Origin: Neobacillus niacini
GTDB lineage: Bacteria; Bacillota; Bacilli; Bacillales; Cytobacillaceae
Direction of reading: 5' to 3'
Assembly: GCF_019749295.1 (NCBI RefSeq)
Contig: NZ_JACWFG010000016.1
Span: 1-64,000, forward strand
DNA: 64,000 nucleotides
The translations under genes were made by a program, and so were the position numbers. Under the pieces are notes generated by a model, which did no database searches, was not told the origin of the DNA, and saw only the letters and a program-made list of their open reading frames with translations. Positions 44,654-52,826 of this stretch are shown here, one piece after another; within the stretch, counting starts at the first letter, position 1; the number at the start of each line of letters is the position of its first letter.

Positions 44654-45473
44654 TGTTGTAGGAGTACGCTTTAAAAAAGCGGGTAAAATCTATTATTTTG
44701 ATCCTGGAGACCTCTCAATTCAAAAGGATGACTTTGTGATTGTTGAAACTGTCCGCGGGGTTGAATACGGTAAGGCGGTTGTTCCTCGTAAGCAGGTCGA
44801 GGAGCATGATGTCGTGCTGCCATTAAAAAAGGTAGTGAGAATTGCAGATCATAAGGATCGAATGATTGTTGAAGAAAATAAACAAGCTGCCCAGGAAGCA
44901 TATGATGTTTGTAATGAAAAAGTAAATGGACATCAGCTGGATATGAAACTAGTCGATGTTGAATATACATTTGATCGAAATAAAATAATCTTCTATTTTA
45001 CTGCGGACGGAAGAGTTGATTTTCGTGAATTAGTAAAAGACTTAGCATCTATTTTTCGGACAAGGATTGAACTGCGCCAAATCGGTGTCAGGGACGAGGC
45101 GAAAATGCTCGGCGGTATTGGTCCGTGTGGAAGAATGCTTTGTTGTTCCACATTTTTAGGTGACTTTGACCCTGTGTCTATTAAGATGGCAAAGGATCAA
45201 AATCTTTCTTTGAACCCTACTAAAATATCCGGTTTATGCGGCAGACTTATGTGCTGTTTAAAGTATGAAAATGATGAGTATGAAGCAGCAAAATCACAGC
45301 TGCCTGATATAGGAGAAATGATTGAAACTCCTCAAGGCAGAGGAAAAGTGGTAGGATTAAATATATTAGAGCGGGTACTTCAGGTAGAACTAAAGGAACA
45401 GGATCGAGTTCTGGAGTATACATTGGATGAAATCATTAAAGAGGGTGCCTTGTCTATACAATCCACAGATTAA
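44646..45473 (+). CDS. ricT: Regulatory iron-sulfur protein RicT (YaaT, PSP1 domain)
   Basis: 275 residues, PSP1/YaaT family. Cysteine-rich core GIGPCGRMLCCSTFLG and SGLCGRLMCCLKYE binds the [4Fe-4S] clusters of the Y-complex with RicA and RicF, which acts with RNase Y in mRNA maturation and supports competence, biofilm and sporulation. TTG 44646 has AGGAGGG 8 bases upstream and overlaps the holB stop, implying coupled translation. Confidence 0.95.
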   Translation: MYDVVGVRFKKAGKIYYFDPGDLSIQKDDFVIVETVRGVEYGKAVVPRKQVEEHDVVLPLKKVVRIADHKDRMIVEENKQAAQEAYDVCNEKVNGHQLDMKLVDVEYTFDRNKIIFYFTADGRVDFRELVKDLASIFRTRIELRQIGVRDEAKMLGGIGPCGRMLCCSTFLGDFDPVSIKMAKDQNLSLNPTKISGLCGRLMCCLKYENDEYEAAKSQLPDIGEMIETPQGRGKVVGLNILERVLQVELKEQDRVLEYTLDEIIKEGALSIQSTD

Positions 45474-45485
45474 GAGGTGTGCGAC

Positions 45486-45857
45486 GTGGATAAAAAAGAG
45501 ATATTCGAATCAGTGAGTAATATGGAAACACAAATTGGCCATCTTTACCAACAGCTCGGAGAATTAAAGCAGCATTTAGCCGAAATACTAGAAGAGAATC
45601 ATTATTTAAAGCTTGAAAATGAACATCTAAGACGCCGTTTAGATGTAACCACGGAAAAAGATAAAAAGGATGAGATCGTTAAAAAGGGGACAACTTCCCG
45701 TGCATCTGCTGGAGACAGGAATATAGATATCGGTGAAGGATATGATAACCTCGCTCGTCTATACCAAGAGGGATTCCACATTTGTAATCTCCACTTTGGC
45801 AGCTTGCGTAAGGAAGGCGATTGCTTATTTTGCCTCTCCTTTCTTAATAAGAAATAA
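45486..45857 (+). CDS. yabA: Replication initiation-control protein YabA
   Basis: 123 residues. N-terminal coiled coil (about 1-60, ETQIGHLYQQLGELKQHLAEILEEN) for tetramerisation, linker, and C-terminal zinc domain FHICNLHFGSLRKEGDCLFC. It binds DnaA and DnaN to limit replication initiation. GTG 45486 (protein starts MDKKEIFE, as in B. subtilis) is chosen over an in-frame GTG at 45477 that overlaps the ribosome binding site. Confidence 0.95.
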   Translation: MDKKEIFESVSNMETQIGHLYQQLGELKQHLAEILEENHYLKLENEHLRRRLDVTTEKDKKDEIVKKGTTSRASAGDRNIDIGEGYDNLARLYQEGFHICNLHFGSLRKEGDCLFCLSFLNKK

Positions 45858-45915
45858 CTTAGAAGAGGTTGACACTGGTCAGCCTTATTTTTTTACATAT
45901 AATTTTGAGGTGGGT

Positions 45916-46665
45916 ATGGCAGTGGTTAATTTAAAAGATGATGAGCGGCTTGATTATTTGCTTGCGGAAAATTTAAGAATTATTCAAAGTCCTTCCGTTT
46001 TTGCCTTCTCGCTTGATGCAGTCCTGCTGGCTCGGTTTGTATATGTTCCTATTCAAAAGGGAAATATTATTGATCTATGCAGCGGAAATGGAGTTATACC
46101 ATTGTTTTTAAGTGCTCGGACAAAAGGAAAGATTACGGGTGTGGAGATACAAGAGCGCTTGTATGATATGGCTGTAAGAAGTATTGCATATAACACTCTC
46201 GAAGAACGCATTCAGATGATTCATGGTGATATAAAAGAAGTACCAAAGAGGTTAGGACAAGGAAAATTTGATGTTGTTACCTGTAACCCTCCATATTTTC
46301 CTACTCCCTCAAAAAGTGAGATGAATCCAAATGAACACTTAGCCATTGCCCGTCATGAGATATTATGTACACTGGAGGATGCTGTAAAGGCTTCAAGTCA
46401 ACTAGTGCGGCAGGGCGGAAAGGTTGCATTTGTTCATCGCCCAGGGAGATTAATGGATATCATTACGGTAATGCGGCAATACAGAATAGAACCGAAACGC
46501 ATTCAGTTTGTCTATCCGAAGCAGGGAAAAGAGGCAAATACATTATTAATTGAAGGAATAAAAGATGGCAGTCCAGATTTAAAAATACTTCCTCCTTTGT
46601 TTGTCTATAATGAAGAAGGGGAATATACAGCCGAAATTAAAAAAATATTATACGGTGATAAATAG
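45916..46665 (+). CDS. trmN6: tRNA1(Val) (adenine(37)-N6)-methyltransferase TrmN6 (YabB)
   Basis: 249 residues, class I SAM methyltransferase: motif I IIDLCSGNGVIPLFLS and the N6-adenine motif CNPPYFPTP. Similar in length to YabB. ATG 45916 follows GAGGTGGG; an in-frame upstream start inside yabA is rejected. In B. subtilis yazA (GIY-YIG domain) lies between this gene and rsmI; here only 15 bases separate them, so yazA is absent. Confidence 0.92.
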   Translation: MAVVNLKDDERLDYLLAENLRIIQSPSVFAFSLDAVLLARFVYVPIQKGNIIDLCSGNGVIPLFLSARTKGKITGVEIQERLYDMAVRSIAYNTLEERIQMIHGDIKEVPKRLGQGKFDVVTCNPPYFPTPSKSEMNPNEHLAIARHEILCTLEDAVKASSQLVRQGGKVAFVHRPGRLMDIITVMRQYRIEPKRIQFVYPKQGKEANTLLIEGIKDGSPDLKILPPLFVYNEEGEYTAEIKKILYGDK

Positions 46666-46680
46666 AAGTGGGTGGTTAGT

Positions 46681-47559
46681 GTGTGGCAGCAAAAGAGTTT
46701 TGAGAACGAGGCGCAAAAAGGTATCCTTTATCTCGTTCCAACCCCAATTGGAAATCTTGAAGACATGAGTTTTCGTGCAGTTAGAATTTTAAAGGAAGCA
46801 GATTTAATAGCAGCCGAGGATACAAGAAATACAAAAAAGTTATGTAATTACTTTGAAATACAAACGCCTGTTGTCAGCTATCATGAACATAATAAAGAAG
46901 CCAGCGGGGAAAAGCTCATTCATAGAATTAAGGACGGAATGAAAATTGCTTTAGTGAGTGACGCAGGTATGCCGGCTATTTCAGATCCGGGATATGAGCT
47001 TGTAGAGGCTGCGATAAGTGAAAAGGTTACAGTAGTGCCATTACCAGGAGCTAATGCAGCACTCCCGGCATTAATTGCCTCAGGGCTAATCTGTCAGCCC
47101 TTCTATTTTTATGGATTCTTAAACCGTAGTAAAAAGGAAAAGAAAACGGAGTTAGAGAGTTTAAAAAAACAAACAGGAACTCTTGTTTTCTACGAGTCGC
47201 CGCATCGACTTAAAGAAACCTTATACAGTATGTATGAAATCCTTGGGAATCGTAAGGCTGCTATTTGCAGAGAATTGACAAAAAAGTTTGAGGAATTTAT
47301 TAGAGGAACATTAGAAGAGATAATAGAATGGGCTAACCATGATGAGATTCGCGGCGAGTTTTGTTTAATTATTGAAGGTGCAGATGAAAGTAGAGTTAAG
47401 GAAGAGGACATTAGCTGGTGGGAAAACCTGTCGCTGGAAGAGCATGTAAATCACTACATAAATGTCAAAGAGATTTCCTCAAAAGAAGCTATCAAACAGA
47501 CAGCCAAGGACCGAGGAATAAATAAGCGTGAAGTGTATCAGGCCTACCATATCGATTAA
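46681..47559 (+). CDS. rsmI: 16S rRNA (cytidine(1402)-2'-O)-methyltransferase
   Basis: 292 residues, tetrapyrrole-methylase fold. N-terminal LYLVPTPIGNLEDMSFRAV, SAM-site VSDAGMPAISDPGYELV and PLPGANA are diagnostic. It 2'-O-methylates C1402 of 16S rRNA in the decoding centre. Start set at GTG 46681 (MWQQKSF, comparable with B. subtilis MVQQQKSF); GTG 46672 is an alternative. A terminator with convergent abrB follows. Confidence 0.93.
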   Translation: MWQQKSFENEAQKGILYLVPTPIGNLEDMSFRAVRILKEADLIAAEDTRNTKKLCNYFEIQTPVVSYHEHNKEASGEKLIHRIKDGMKIALVSDAGMPAISDPGYELVEAAISEKVTVVPLPGANAALPALIASGLICQPFYFYGFLNRSKKEKKTELESLKKQTGTLVFYESPHRLKETLYSMYEILGNRKAAICRELTKKFEEFIRGTLEEIIEWANHDEIRGEFCLIIEGADESRVKEEDISWWENLSLEEHVNHYINVKEISSKEAIKQTAKDRGINKREVYQAYHID

Positions 47560-47567
47560 CTGGAAAT

Positions 47568-47595
47568 AAAAAAGCTTCTCCTAAAGGAGAAGCTT
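47568..47595 (-). terminator. Terminator of abrB (shared with rsmI)
   Basis: AAGCTTCTCC (47572-47581) pairs with GGAGAAGCTT (47586-47595), 4-base loop; the T run is on the minus strand. Confidence 0.82.
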
Positions 47596-47603
47596 ACTGT
47601 GTA

Positions 47604-47888
47604 TTACTTTACTAATTCAAATTGGCTTTTGATTTCATTAACTAACTGCTCTGCACCTTCACGGCTTAGAATTAATTTGCCGCCAGCAAGTGCCAAGTTA
47701 TCATCAGAAACTTCACCTGTTACTTGACAAGTCATGTTAGGCTTATATTTCTTTAGGATAATGCGCTCGTCATCAACGTAAATTTCAAGTGCATCCTTTT
47801 CAGCTATACCAAGAGTTCTTCTTAATTCGATTGGAATTACCACACGACCTAATTCATCAACTTTACGGACAATACCTGTAGATTTCAT
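47604..47888 (-). CDS. abrB: Transition-state regulator AbrB
   Basis: 94 residues, as in B. subtilis. N-terminal swapped-hairpin DNA-binding domain MKSTGIVRKVDELGRVVIPIELRRTLGI (key residues G-R-V-V-I-P) and a C-terminal oligomerisation domain. Represses post-exponential genes, including spoVG, until Spo0A~P shuts off abrB. Transcribed opposite to its neighbours, with a recognisable promoter and Spo0A boxes upstream. Confidence 0.97.
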   Translation of the reverse strand: MKSTGIVRKVDELGRVVIPIELRRTLGIAEKDALEIYVDDERIILKKYKPNMTCQVTGEVSDDNLALAGGKLILSREGAEQLVNEIKSQFELVK

Positions 47889-47945
47889 ATCTAATAGCTC
47901 CTCTCATTTTAAACCTATTAATTTATTAATTTATCTCTCTATTAA

Positions 47946-47962
47946 TTCGTCATTATTCGACA
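47946..47962 (-). promoter_or_regulatory. Tandem Spo0A boxes of abrB
   Basis: On the minus strand TGTCGAA-TAA-TGACGAA (47962 to 47946): two 0A boxes with 10-base periodicity at about +10 to +26 from the predicted start point. This is the arrangement through which Spo0A~P represses abrB in B. subtilis. Confidence 0.85.
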
Positions 47963-47978
47963 TTATTTTCATAAATTT

Positions 47979-48007
47979 ATGATACCAGCCATTCCCATTT
48001 GCGTCAA
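47979..48007 (-). promoter_or_regulatory. Sigma-A promoter of abrB
   Basis: Minus strand TTGACG (48007-48002), 17 bases, TATCAT (47984-47979). Confidence 0.82.
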
Positions 48008-48380
48008 TTACTTTTACAAAAAAAGTAATGGAAAATATTACAAATTAGTGAAATGTTGATTTATCAATGTATAATGAATGACCATTCAGTTGAAACAGAC
48101 CAGTAATATTATTGTTAATAAAAAAGAGTGTTTTTAATATAAATGTAAAATTCGACAAAAAACAACAATATTAACAGGTTCATATGTATAATTTTCGACA
48201 GGCACATATACTTTTATGGGGGGAGTAAATGAAAAATAAAAATAAATATATTTGTTAAAATTGGAGTTTATTGCACAATTGTTGATTTTTGGGTATATTT
48301 TGATGATATAAGAGGATGAAAAAGGGCAATAATGATTTAATAATAGATAAGTCGATTTGCCTATATTAGGAGGGTATCAA
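48008..48380. other. AT-rich intergenic region before metG
   Basis: No T-box elements and no gene with family features are seen. It holds two more perfect Spo0A boxes, TTCGACA at 48151-48157 and 48194-48200, and a 9-codon open frame (48229-48258) with a strong GGGGGGAG in front. Which of these serve abrB and which metG is not clear. The metG promoter is not obvious. Confidence 0.5.
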
Positions 48381-50348
48381 ATGCAAGAAAAATTAAAAAC
48401 GTTTTATCTCACTACCCCGATTTATTATCCGAGTGGAAACTTACATATTGGCCATGCGTACACAACAGTAGCTGGTGACGCGATGGCACGCTATAAAAGA
48501 ATGCGCGGCTATGATGTTATGTACCTGACGGGTACAGATGAGCATGGACAAAAAATCCAGCGTAAAGCTGAGGAAAAGGGGATTTCCCCTCAACAGTATG
48601 TTGATGAAATTGTGGATGGGATAAAGGATCTTTGGAAAAAACTTGATATCTCCTACGACGACTTTATTCGGACAACGGAAGAGCGACATAAACAAATAGT
48701 TGAAAAGATCTTTGCTAGACTACTTGAACAAGGGGATATTTATCTTGATAAGTATGAAGGCTGGTATTGTACACCGTGTGAATCCTTTTATACGGACCGC
48801 CAGTTAATCGAAGGAAATTGTCCTGATTGCGGCAGAGGAGTAGAAATTGTCAAAGAAGAATCTTACTTTTTCAAAATGAGTAAGTATGTTGACCGGCTTT
48901 TGCAATACTATGAAGAGAATCCTGAGTTTATCCAGCCGGAGTCACGTAAGAATGAAATGATTAATAATTTTATTAAGCCCGGCCTAGAGGATTTAGCTGT
49001 TTCTAGAACTACATTTGACTGGGGAGTAAAAGTACCTGGTGATCCAAAGCATGTTATTTATGTATGGATTGATGCCCTGTCAAACTACATTACAGCTCTT
49101 GGTTATGGAACGGAAAATGACAGTAAATACTTAAATTATTGGCCTGCAGATGTTCATCTTGTAGGGAAAGAAATTGTTCGTTTCCATACCATTTATTGGC
49201 CGATTATGTTGATGGCTCTTGATCTTCCGCTTCCTAAAAAGGTTTTTGCTCATGGCTGGCTTTTAATGAAGGATGGGAAAATGTCCAAGTCAAAAGGAAA
49301 TGTAGTGGATCCTGTTACATTAATTGACCGCTATGGCCTTGACGCTCTTCGGTATTACCTATTAAGAGAAGTACCTTTTGGGGCTGATGGTGTATTTACA
49401 CCAGAAGGATTTGTTGAAAGAATAAATTTCGATTTAGCCAATGACCTCGGCAATCTGTTGAACCGTACAGTGGCAATGATTGAGAAGTATTTCAATGGTG
49501 TTATTCCTTCTTATACTGGTTCCACGGGTGAGTTTGATGAAGCATTACTACAAACAAATAATGAAACAGTTGCTAAATATGAGGAAGCCATGGAGAAAAT
49601 GGAGTTTTCAGTTGCACTTACATCGATTTGGCAATTAGTAAGCCGTACTAATAAATATATAGATGAAACACAACCATGGACCTTGGCCAAAGCGGAAGAA
49701 CGAAAAAGTGAGCTGGCTAGTGTAATGGTGCATTTAGCTGAATCATTAAGGAGAACTGCTATCCTTCTGCAGCCGTTTTTAACTGTGACACCTAAAGGGA
49801 TATTTGAACAACTGGGTGTTAGTAATGAGGAGCTTAAAACTTGGGATAGTTTAGCCAGCTTCGGGGCTATTCCTGCTGATACAAAGGTCTCGAAAGGAAA
49901 TCCTTTGTTCCCGAGACTTGAAATCGCTGATGAGGTTGAATTTATCCGTGGAAAAATGGGAGGTTCAACTCCTGTTGTTGAAGAGAAACAAGAAGTGAAG
50001 CAGGAAGAAAAGCCGGAAGAAATAGATGAAATCGCTATAGATGACTTTATGAAAATTGATCTAAGAGTAGCAGAAGTTATTCAAGCGGAACCTGTTAAGA
50101 AGGCAGACAAGCTTCTAAAGCTTCAGTTGGATTTAGGTTATGAGAAACGTCAAGTGGTCTCAGGTATTGCACAATACTATAAGCCTGAGGAGCTAGTTGG
50201 CAGAAAAGTAATTTGTATTACAAACTTAAAGCCGGTGAAACTGCGTGGTGAATTATCACAAGGTATGATACTAGCTGGTTCAAAGGATGGATCCTTATCA
50301 CTAGCCACAGTTGACCAGACATTACCTAACGGTTCTAAGGTAAAGTAA
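48381..50348 (+). CDS. metG: Methionyl-tRNA synthetase
   Basis: 655 residues. Class I signatures HIGH (YPSGNLHIGHAYT, near 22) and KMSKS (GKMSKSKGN, near 300), zinc-type CTPCESF ... CPDCG, an anticodon-binding helical domain, and a C-terminal EMAP/OB tRNA-binding domain (about 555-655, DLRVAEVIQAE). AGGAGG lies 9 bases before the ATG. B. subtilis metS sits in the same place. Its terminator contains a parS motif. Confidence 0.97.
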   Translation: MQEKLKTFYLTTPIYYPSGNLHIGHAYTTVAGDAMARYKRMRGYDVMYLTGTDEHGQKIQRKAEEKGISPQQYVDEIVDGIKDLWKKLDISYDDFIRTTEERHKQIVEKIFARLLEQGDIYLDKYEGWYCTPCESFYTDRQLIEGNCPDCGRGVEIVKEESYFFKMSKYVDRLLQYYEENPEFIQPESRKNEMINNFIKPGLEDLAVSRTTFDWGVKVPGDPKHVIYVWIDALSNYITALGYGTENDSKYLNYWPADVHLVGKEIVRFHTIYWPIMLMALDLPLPKKVFAHGWLLMKDGKMSKSKGNVVDPVTLIDRYGLDALRYYLLREVPFGADGVFTPEGFVERINFDLANDLGNLLNRTVAMIEKYFNGVIPSYTGSTGEFDEALLQTNNETVAKYEEAMEKMEFSVALTSIWQLVSRTNKYIDETQPWTLAKAEERKSELASVMVHLAESLRRTAILLQPFLTVTPKGIFEQLGVSNEELKTWDSLASFGAIPADTKVSKGNPLFPRLEIADEVEFIRGKMGGSTPVVEEKQEVKQEEKPEEIDEIAIDDFMKIDLRVAEVIQAEPVKKADKLLKLQLDLGYEKRQVVSGIAQYYKPEELVGRKVICITNLKPVKLRGELSQGMILAGSKDGSLSLATVDQTLPNGSKVK

Positions 50349-50356
50349 AAATTTTC

Positions 50357-50407
50357 AAATGGAAATGTTCCACGTGAAACAAATTTCGTGGCATTTCCAT
50401 TTTTTCT
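50357..50407 (+). terminator. Terminator of metG
   Basis: AAATGGAAATG (50357-50367) pairs with CATTTCCATTT (50392-50402), with an inner stem CCACG (50370-50374) / CGTGG (50387-50391); TTTTT follows. Confidence 0.8.
50366..50381. promoter_or_regulatory. parS: parS site (ParB/Spo0J binding)
   Basis: TGTTCCACGTGAAACA matches the B. subtilis parS consensus TGTTNCACGTGAAACA at all 16 positions. ParB loads here and spreads, and recruits SMC for origin segregation. I recall a B. subtilis parS in the metS region too, so position as well as sequence appears conserved. It overlaps the ascending arm of the metG terminator. Confidence 0.93.
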
Positions 50408-50458
50408 TTATACATTCGACAAGATATAGTGATGAAATACAACAAAGGAGTATGACTT

Positions 50459-51226
50459 ATGTTATTTGATACACATGTCCATTTAAATGCAGAGCAATTT
50501 GAAGAAGACTTAGAAGAAGTAATTGCAAGGGCACAAGAGTCCGGAGTGTCGAGTATGGTTTGTGTCGGTTTTGACAGGCCAACCATACAAAAGGCTATGG
50601 AGCTTGCTGAAAGCTATGACTTTATTTATGCCTGCGTTGGCTGGCATCCTGTAGATGCAATTGATATGACTGAGGAAGACTTGGTATGGATAGAAGAGCT
50701 TGCCTCCCACCCAAAAGTAGTAGCGATAGGGGAAATGGGGTTAGATTACCATTGGGACAAATCTCCAAAAGATATTCAAAAGGAAGTATTCCGAAAGCAA
50801 ATACAATTAGCTAAGAAAGTCAAACTTCCAATTGTAATTCATAACCGGGAAGCAACGGCAGATATCGTAGAAATTTTGCAGGAGGAGGGCGCTGCTGAAG
50901 TCGGGGGGATTATGCACTGTTTTAGCGGCAGTCCTGAGGTCGCATTGGAATGTCTAAAAATGAATTTTTATATTTCACTTGGCGGACCGGTCACATTTAA
51001 AAATGCCAAAAAACCCAAAGAAGTGGCAGCCGTCGTTCCGTTAGAAAAGCTGCTGATTGAGACTGACTGTCCTTATTTAGCGCCGCACCCTTATCGTGGA
51101 AAACGCAATGAACCGGGATATGTAAAGCTAGTTGCTGAGCAAATTGCAGAGATTAAGGGTATATCCTTCGAGGAGGTAGCGGAGGTAACCACAGCTAATG
51201 CGAAAAAAGTATTCGACATAAACTGA
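50459..51226 (+). CDS. tatD: TatD-family metal-dependent deoxyribonuclease (YabD)
   Basis: 255 residues, amidohydrolase-fold TIM barrel. Metal ligands: FDTHVHL near the start, GEMGLDYHW, IHNREA, MHCFSG and ETDCPYLAP. Family members are 3'-5' exonucleases or quality-control nucleases. AAGGAG lies 8 bases before the ATG. Follows metG as in B. subtilis. Confidence 0.93.
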   Translation: MLFDTHVHLNAEQFEEDLEEVIARAQESGVSSMVCVGFDRPTIQKAMELAESYDFIYACVGWHPVDAIDMTEEDLVWIEELASHPKVVAIGEMGLDYHWDKSPKDIQKEVFRKQIQLAKKVKLPIVIHNREATADIVEILQEEGAAEVGGIMHCFSGSPEVALECLKMNFYISLGGPVTFKNAKKPKEVAAVVPLEKLLIETDCPYLAPHPYRGKRNEPGYVKLVAEQIAEIKGISFEEVAEVTTANAKKVFDIN

Positions 51227-51392
51227 TAGACAAGCTTGTCGAAGTTAATAGAAGCTTGTCCAAATTTTTATAGATAACTTAAAGTTCTACATGTCTCCTT
51301 TTTCTCATAGGATAACCGTGTCGATAAGTTTTCCTTTGCAAATTTCCCAACTATATGCATAATAGGAAATACGTTCACAACAAATGCAAGGG

Positions 51393-51422
51393 TTGACAGC
51401 CGGCAGCATGTTTCTCAATAAT
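51393..51422 (+). promoter_or_regulatory. Candidate sigma-A promoter of yabE
   Basis: TTGACA (51393-51398), 18 bases, AATAAT (51417-51422). Predicted transcription start is about 5 bases before AAAAGGAGG. Confidence 0.5.
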
Positions 51423-51463
51423 CTCTCCGAGAAAAGGAGGCGTTTTTCATCGTATTCAAAAAC

Positions 51464-52642
51464 ATGAAAAACCTGTTTTCCAAGTCTTCGAGTAAGAAAA
51501 GGTTGGCAATCATTTTTGCTAGTTTTGTAGTTTTAGCAGCACTCCTTGGTTTTTCATATTATGAGGGATCGAAGTATACAGTTGCATTAACTCTTAACGG
51601 ACAGCAAAAAGTAATAAAAACACATGCCGATAAGGTTAAGGATATATTCGCCCAACTGGATATATCACTAAACTCTAAAGACTACTTGTCACCTTCAGCT
51701 GATGCTAAGGTGAGAGACAATCAAAAAATTGTCTGGAAACAAGCAAAACAGGTTCAGATGGTACAAGACAGCGAGAAAAAAACGATATGGACAACAGCAG
51801 GTACGGTCGCTGAGCTCTTAAAAGAGCAGAAAATTGTATTGAACGAACAGGACGAAATTTCACCAAGGCCGCAGGAAAAAATCAAAAATAAGATGGATAT
51901 TAGTATCAAATATGCTCTTCATCTTACACTAGTTGACGGCGGAAAAAAGCAACAGGTATGGTCCACTTCGGCTACGGTCGCTGACTTTTTAACACAACAG
52001 GGAATTAAACTTAATGAATTTGACCGAGTTGAACCGTCATTATCAGAGACATTGATAAAGGATGACGTTATTAATGTCATTCGCGTAGAAAAGGTCACCG
52101 ATGTAGTGGAAGAACCAATTCAATTTGCCGTGATCACCAAGAAAGATGAGAGTTTAGAAAAAGGAAAACAAATAACGGTTAAAGATGGCAGACAGGGGCT
52201 TGTTTCAAGAGAATATGAAGTCATCATGGAAAACGGTATAGAAGTTTCAAGAAAACTAATTAATGAGCAGAGTCTTAGAGAGAAACTCGATAAAGTTGTG
52301 GCTGTCGGAACGAAGGAATTAAATCTTCAAGTTTCACGTGGAGCAGAAACTGGAACTGAGTTTTATGTTAATACTACTGCCTATACGGCATATTGTAACG
52401 GCTGTTCAGGAAGAACGGCAACGGGATTTGATTTGCGCGCTAACCCAGGGGCAAAAGTAATTGCAGTTGACCCGCGGGTAATTCCGCTGGGAACAAAGGT
52501 TTATGTGGAAGGCTATGGCTATGCTGTAGCGGCTGATACTGGCGGCGCCATTAAAGGACACAAGATCGATGTTTTTTTCCCAACAAAGGCGGAGGCATTC
52601 CGCTGGGGAGTTAGAAAGGTCAAAATCAAAATATTACAATAA
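51464..52642 (+). CDS. yabE: Cell-wall-associated YabE-like protein (DUF348, G5 and 3D domains)
   Basis: 392 residues. N-terminal membrane/signal segment (about 13-32), three DUF348 repeats (about 36-210), a G5 domain (about 210-290) and a C-terminal 3D (DPBB) domain (about 300-392) with TAYCNGCSGRTATG and DPRVIPLGTKVYV, VAADTGGAIKGHKIDVFF, whose aspartates are the 3D motif. Related to RpfB-type muralytic proteins involved in wall turnover or resuscitation. The ATG at 51464 is 23 bases from the strong AAAAGGAGG (51432-51440), an oddly long gap; initiation nearer to that site may occur (see findings). Confidence 0.88.
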   Translation: MKNLFSKSSSKKRLAIIFASFVVLAALLGFSYYEGSKYTVALTLNGQQKVIKTHADKVKDIFAQLDISLNSKDYLSPSADAKVRDNQKIVWKQAKQVQMVQDSEKKTIWTTAGTVAELLKEQKIVLNEQDEISPRPQEKIKNKMDISIKYALHLTLVDGGKKQQVWSTSATVADFLTQQGIKLNEFDRVEPSLSETLIKDDVINVIRVEKVTDVVEEPIQFAVITKKDESLEKGKQITVKDGRQGLVSREYEVIMENGIEVSRKLINEQSLREKLDKVVAVGTKELNLQVSRGAETGTEFYVNTTAYTAYCNGCSGRTATGFDLRANPGAKVIAVDPRVIPLGTKVYVEGYGYAVAADTGGAIKGHKIDVFFPTKAEAFRWGVRKVKIKILQ

Positions 52643-52651
52643 GCATATCAC

Positions 52652-52688
52652 TGCAGAGGTTAATTTTAGCCTCTGCATTTTGCTTTTT
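52652..52688 (+). terminator. Terminator of yabE
   Basis: GCAGAGG (52653-52659) pairs with CCTCTGC (52670-52676), followed by ATTTTGCTTTTT. Confidence 0.78.
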
Positions 52689-52826
52689 CTCCGATATTCA
52701 TTATACTTACAAGGTATTTACTTCATAATATGAATGTATTTGTTAATATAGACGATGGACATTACAAAAATGTTTCATTTATTTTTCAAATTATTTTATC
52801 TTTTATCATTACATACGGAGGAAATA

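Noticed and set aside
48008..48380. Search for a methionine T-box or SAM riboswitch before metG
   Set aside because: No T-box sequence (GGGTGGNACC) or other recognisable riboswitch core in the leader.
51227..51463. Possible c-di-AMP (ydaO-type) riboswitch before yabE
   Set aside because: Wall-hydrolase genes can carry it, but none of the conserved ydaO-motif segments is present; only a GACAAGCTTGTC palindrome is seen.
52330..52345. Second parS-like sequence AGTTTCACGTGGAGCA in yabE
   Set aside because: Three mismatches to the consensus, and it lies within a conserved coding stretch.
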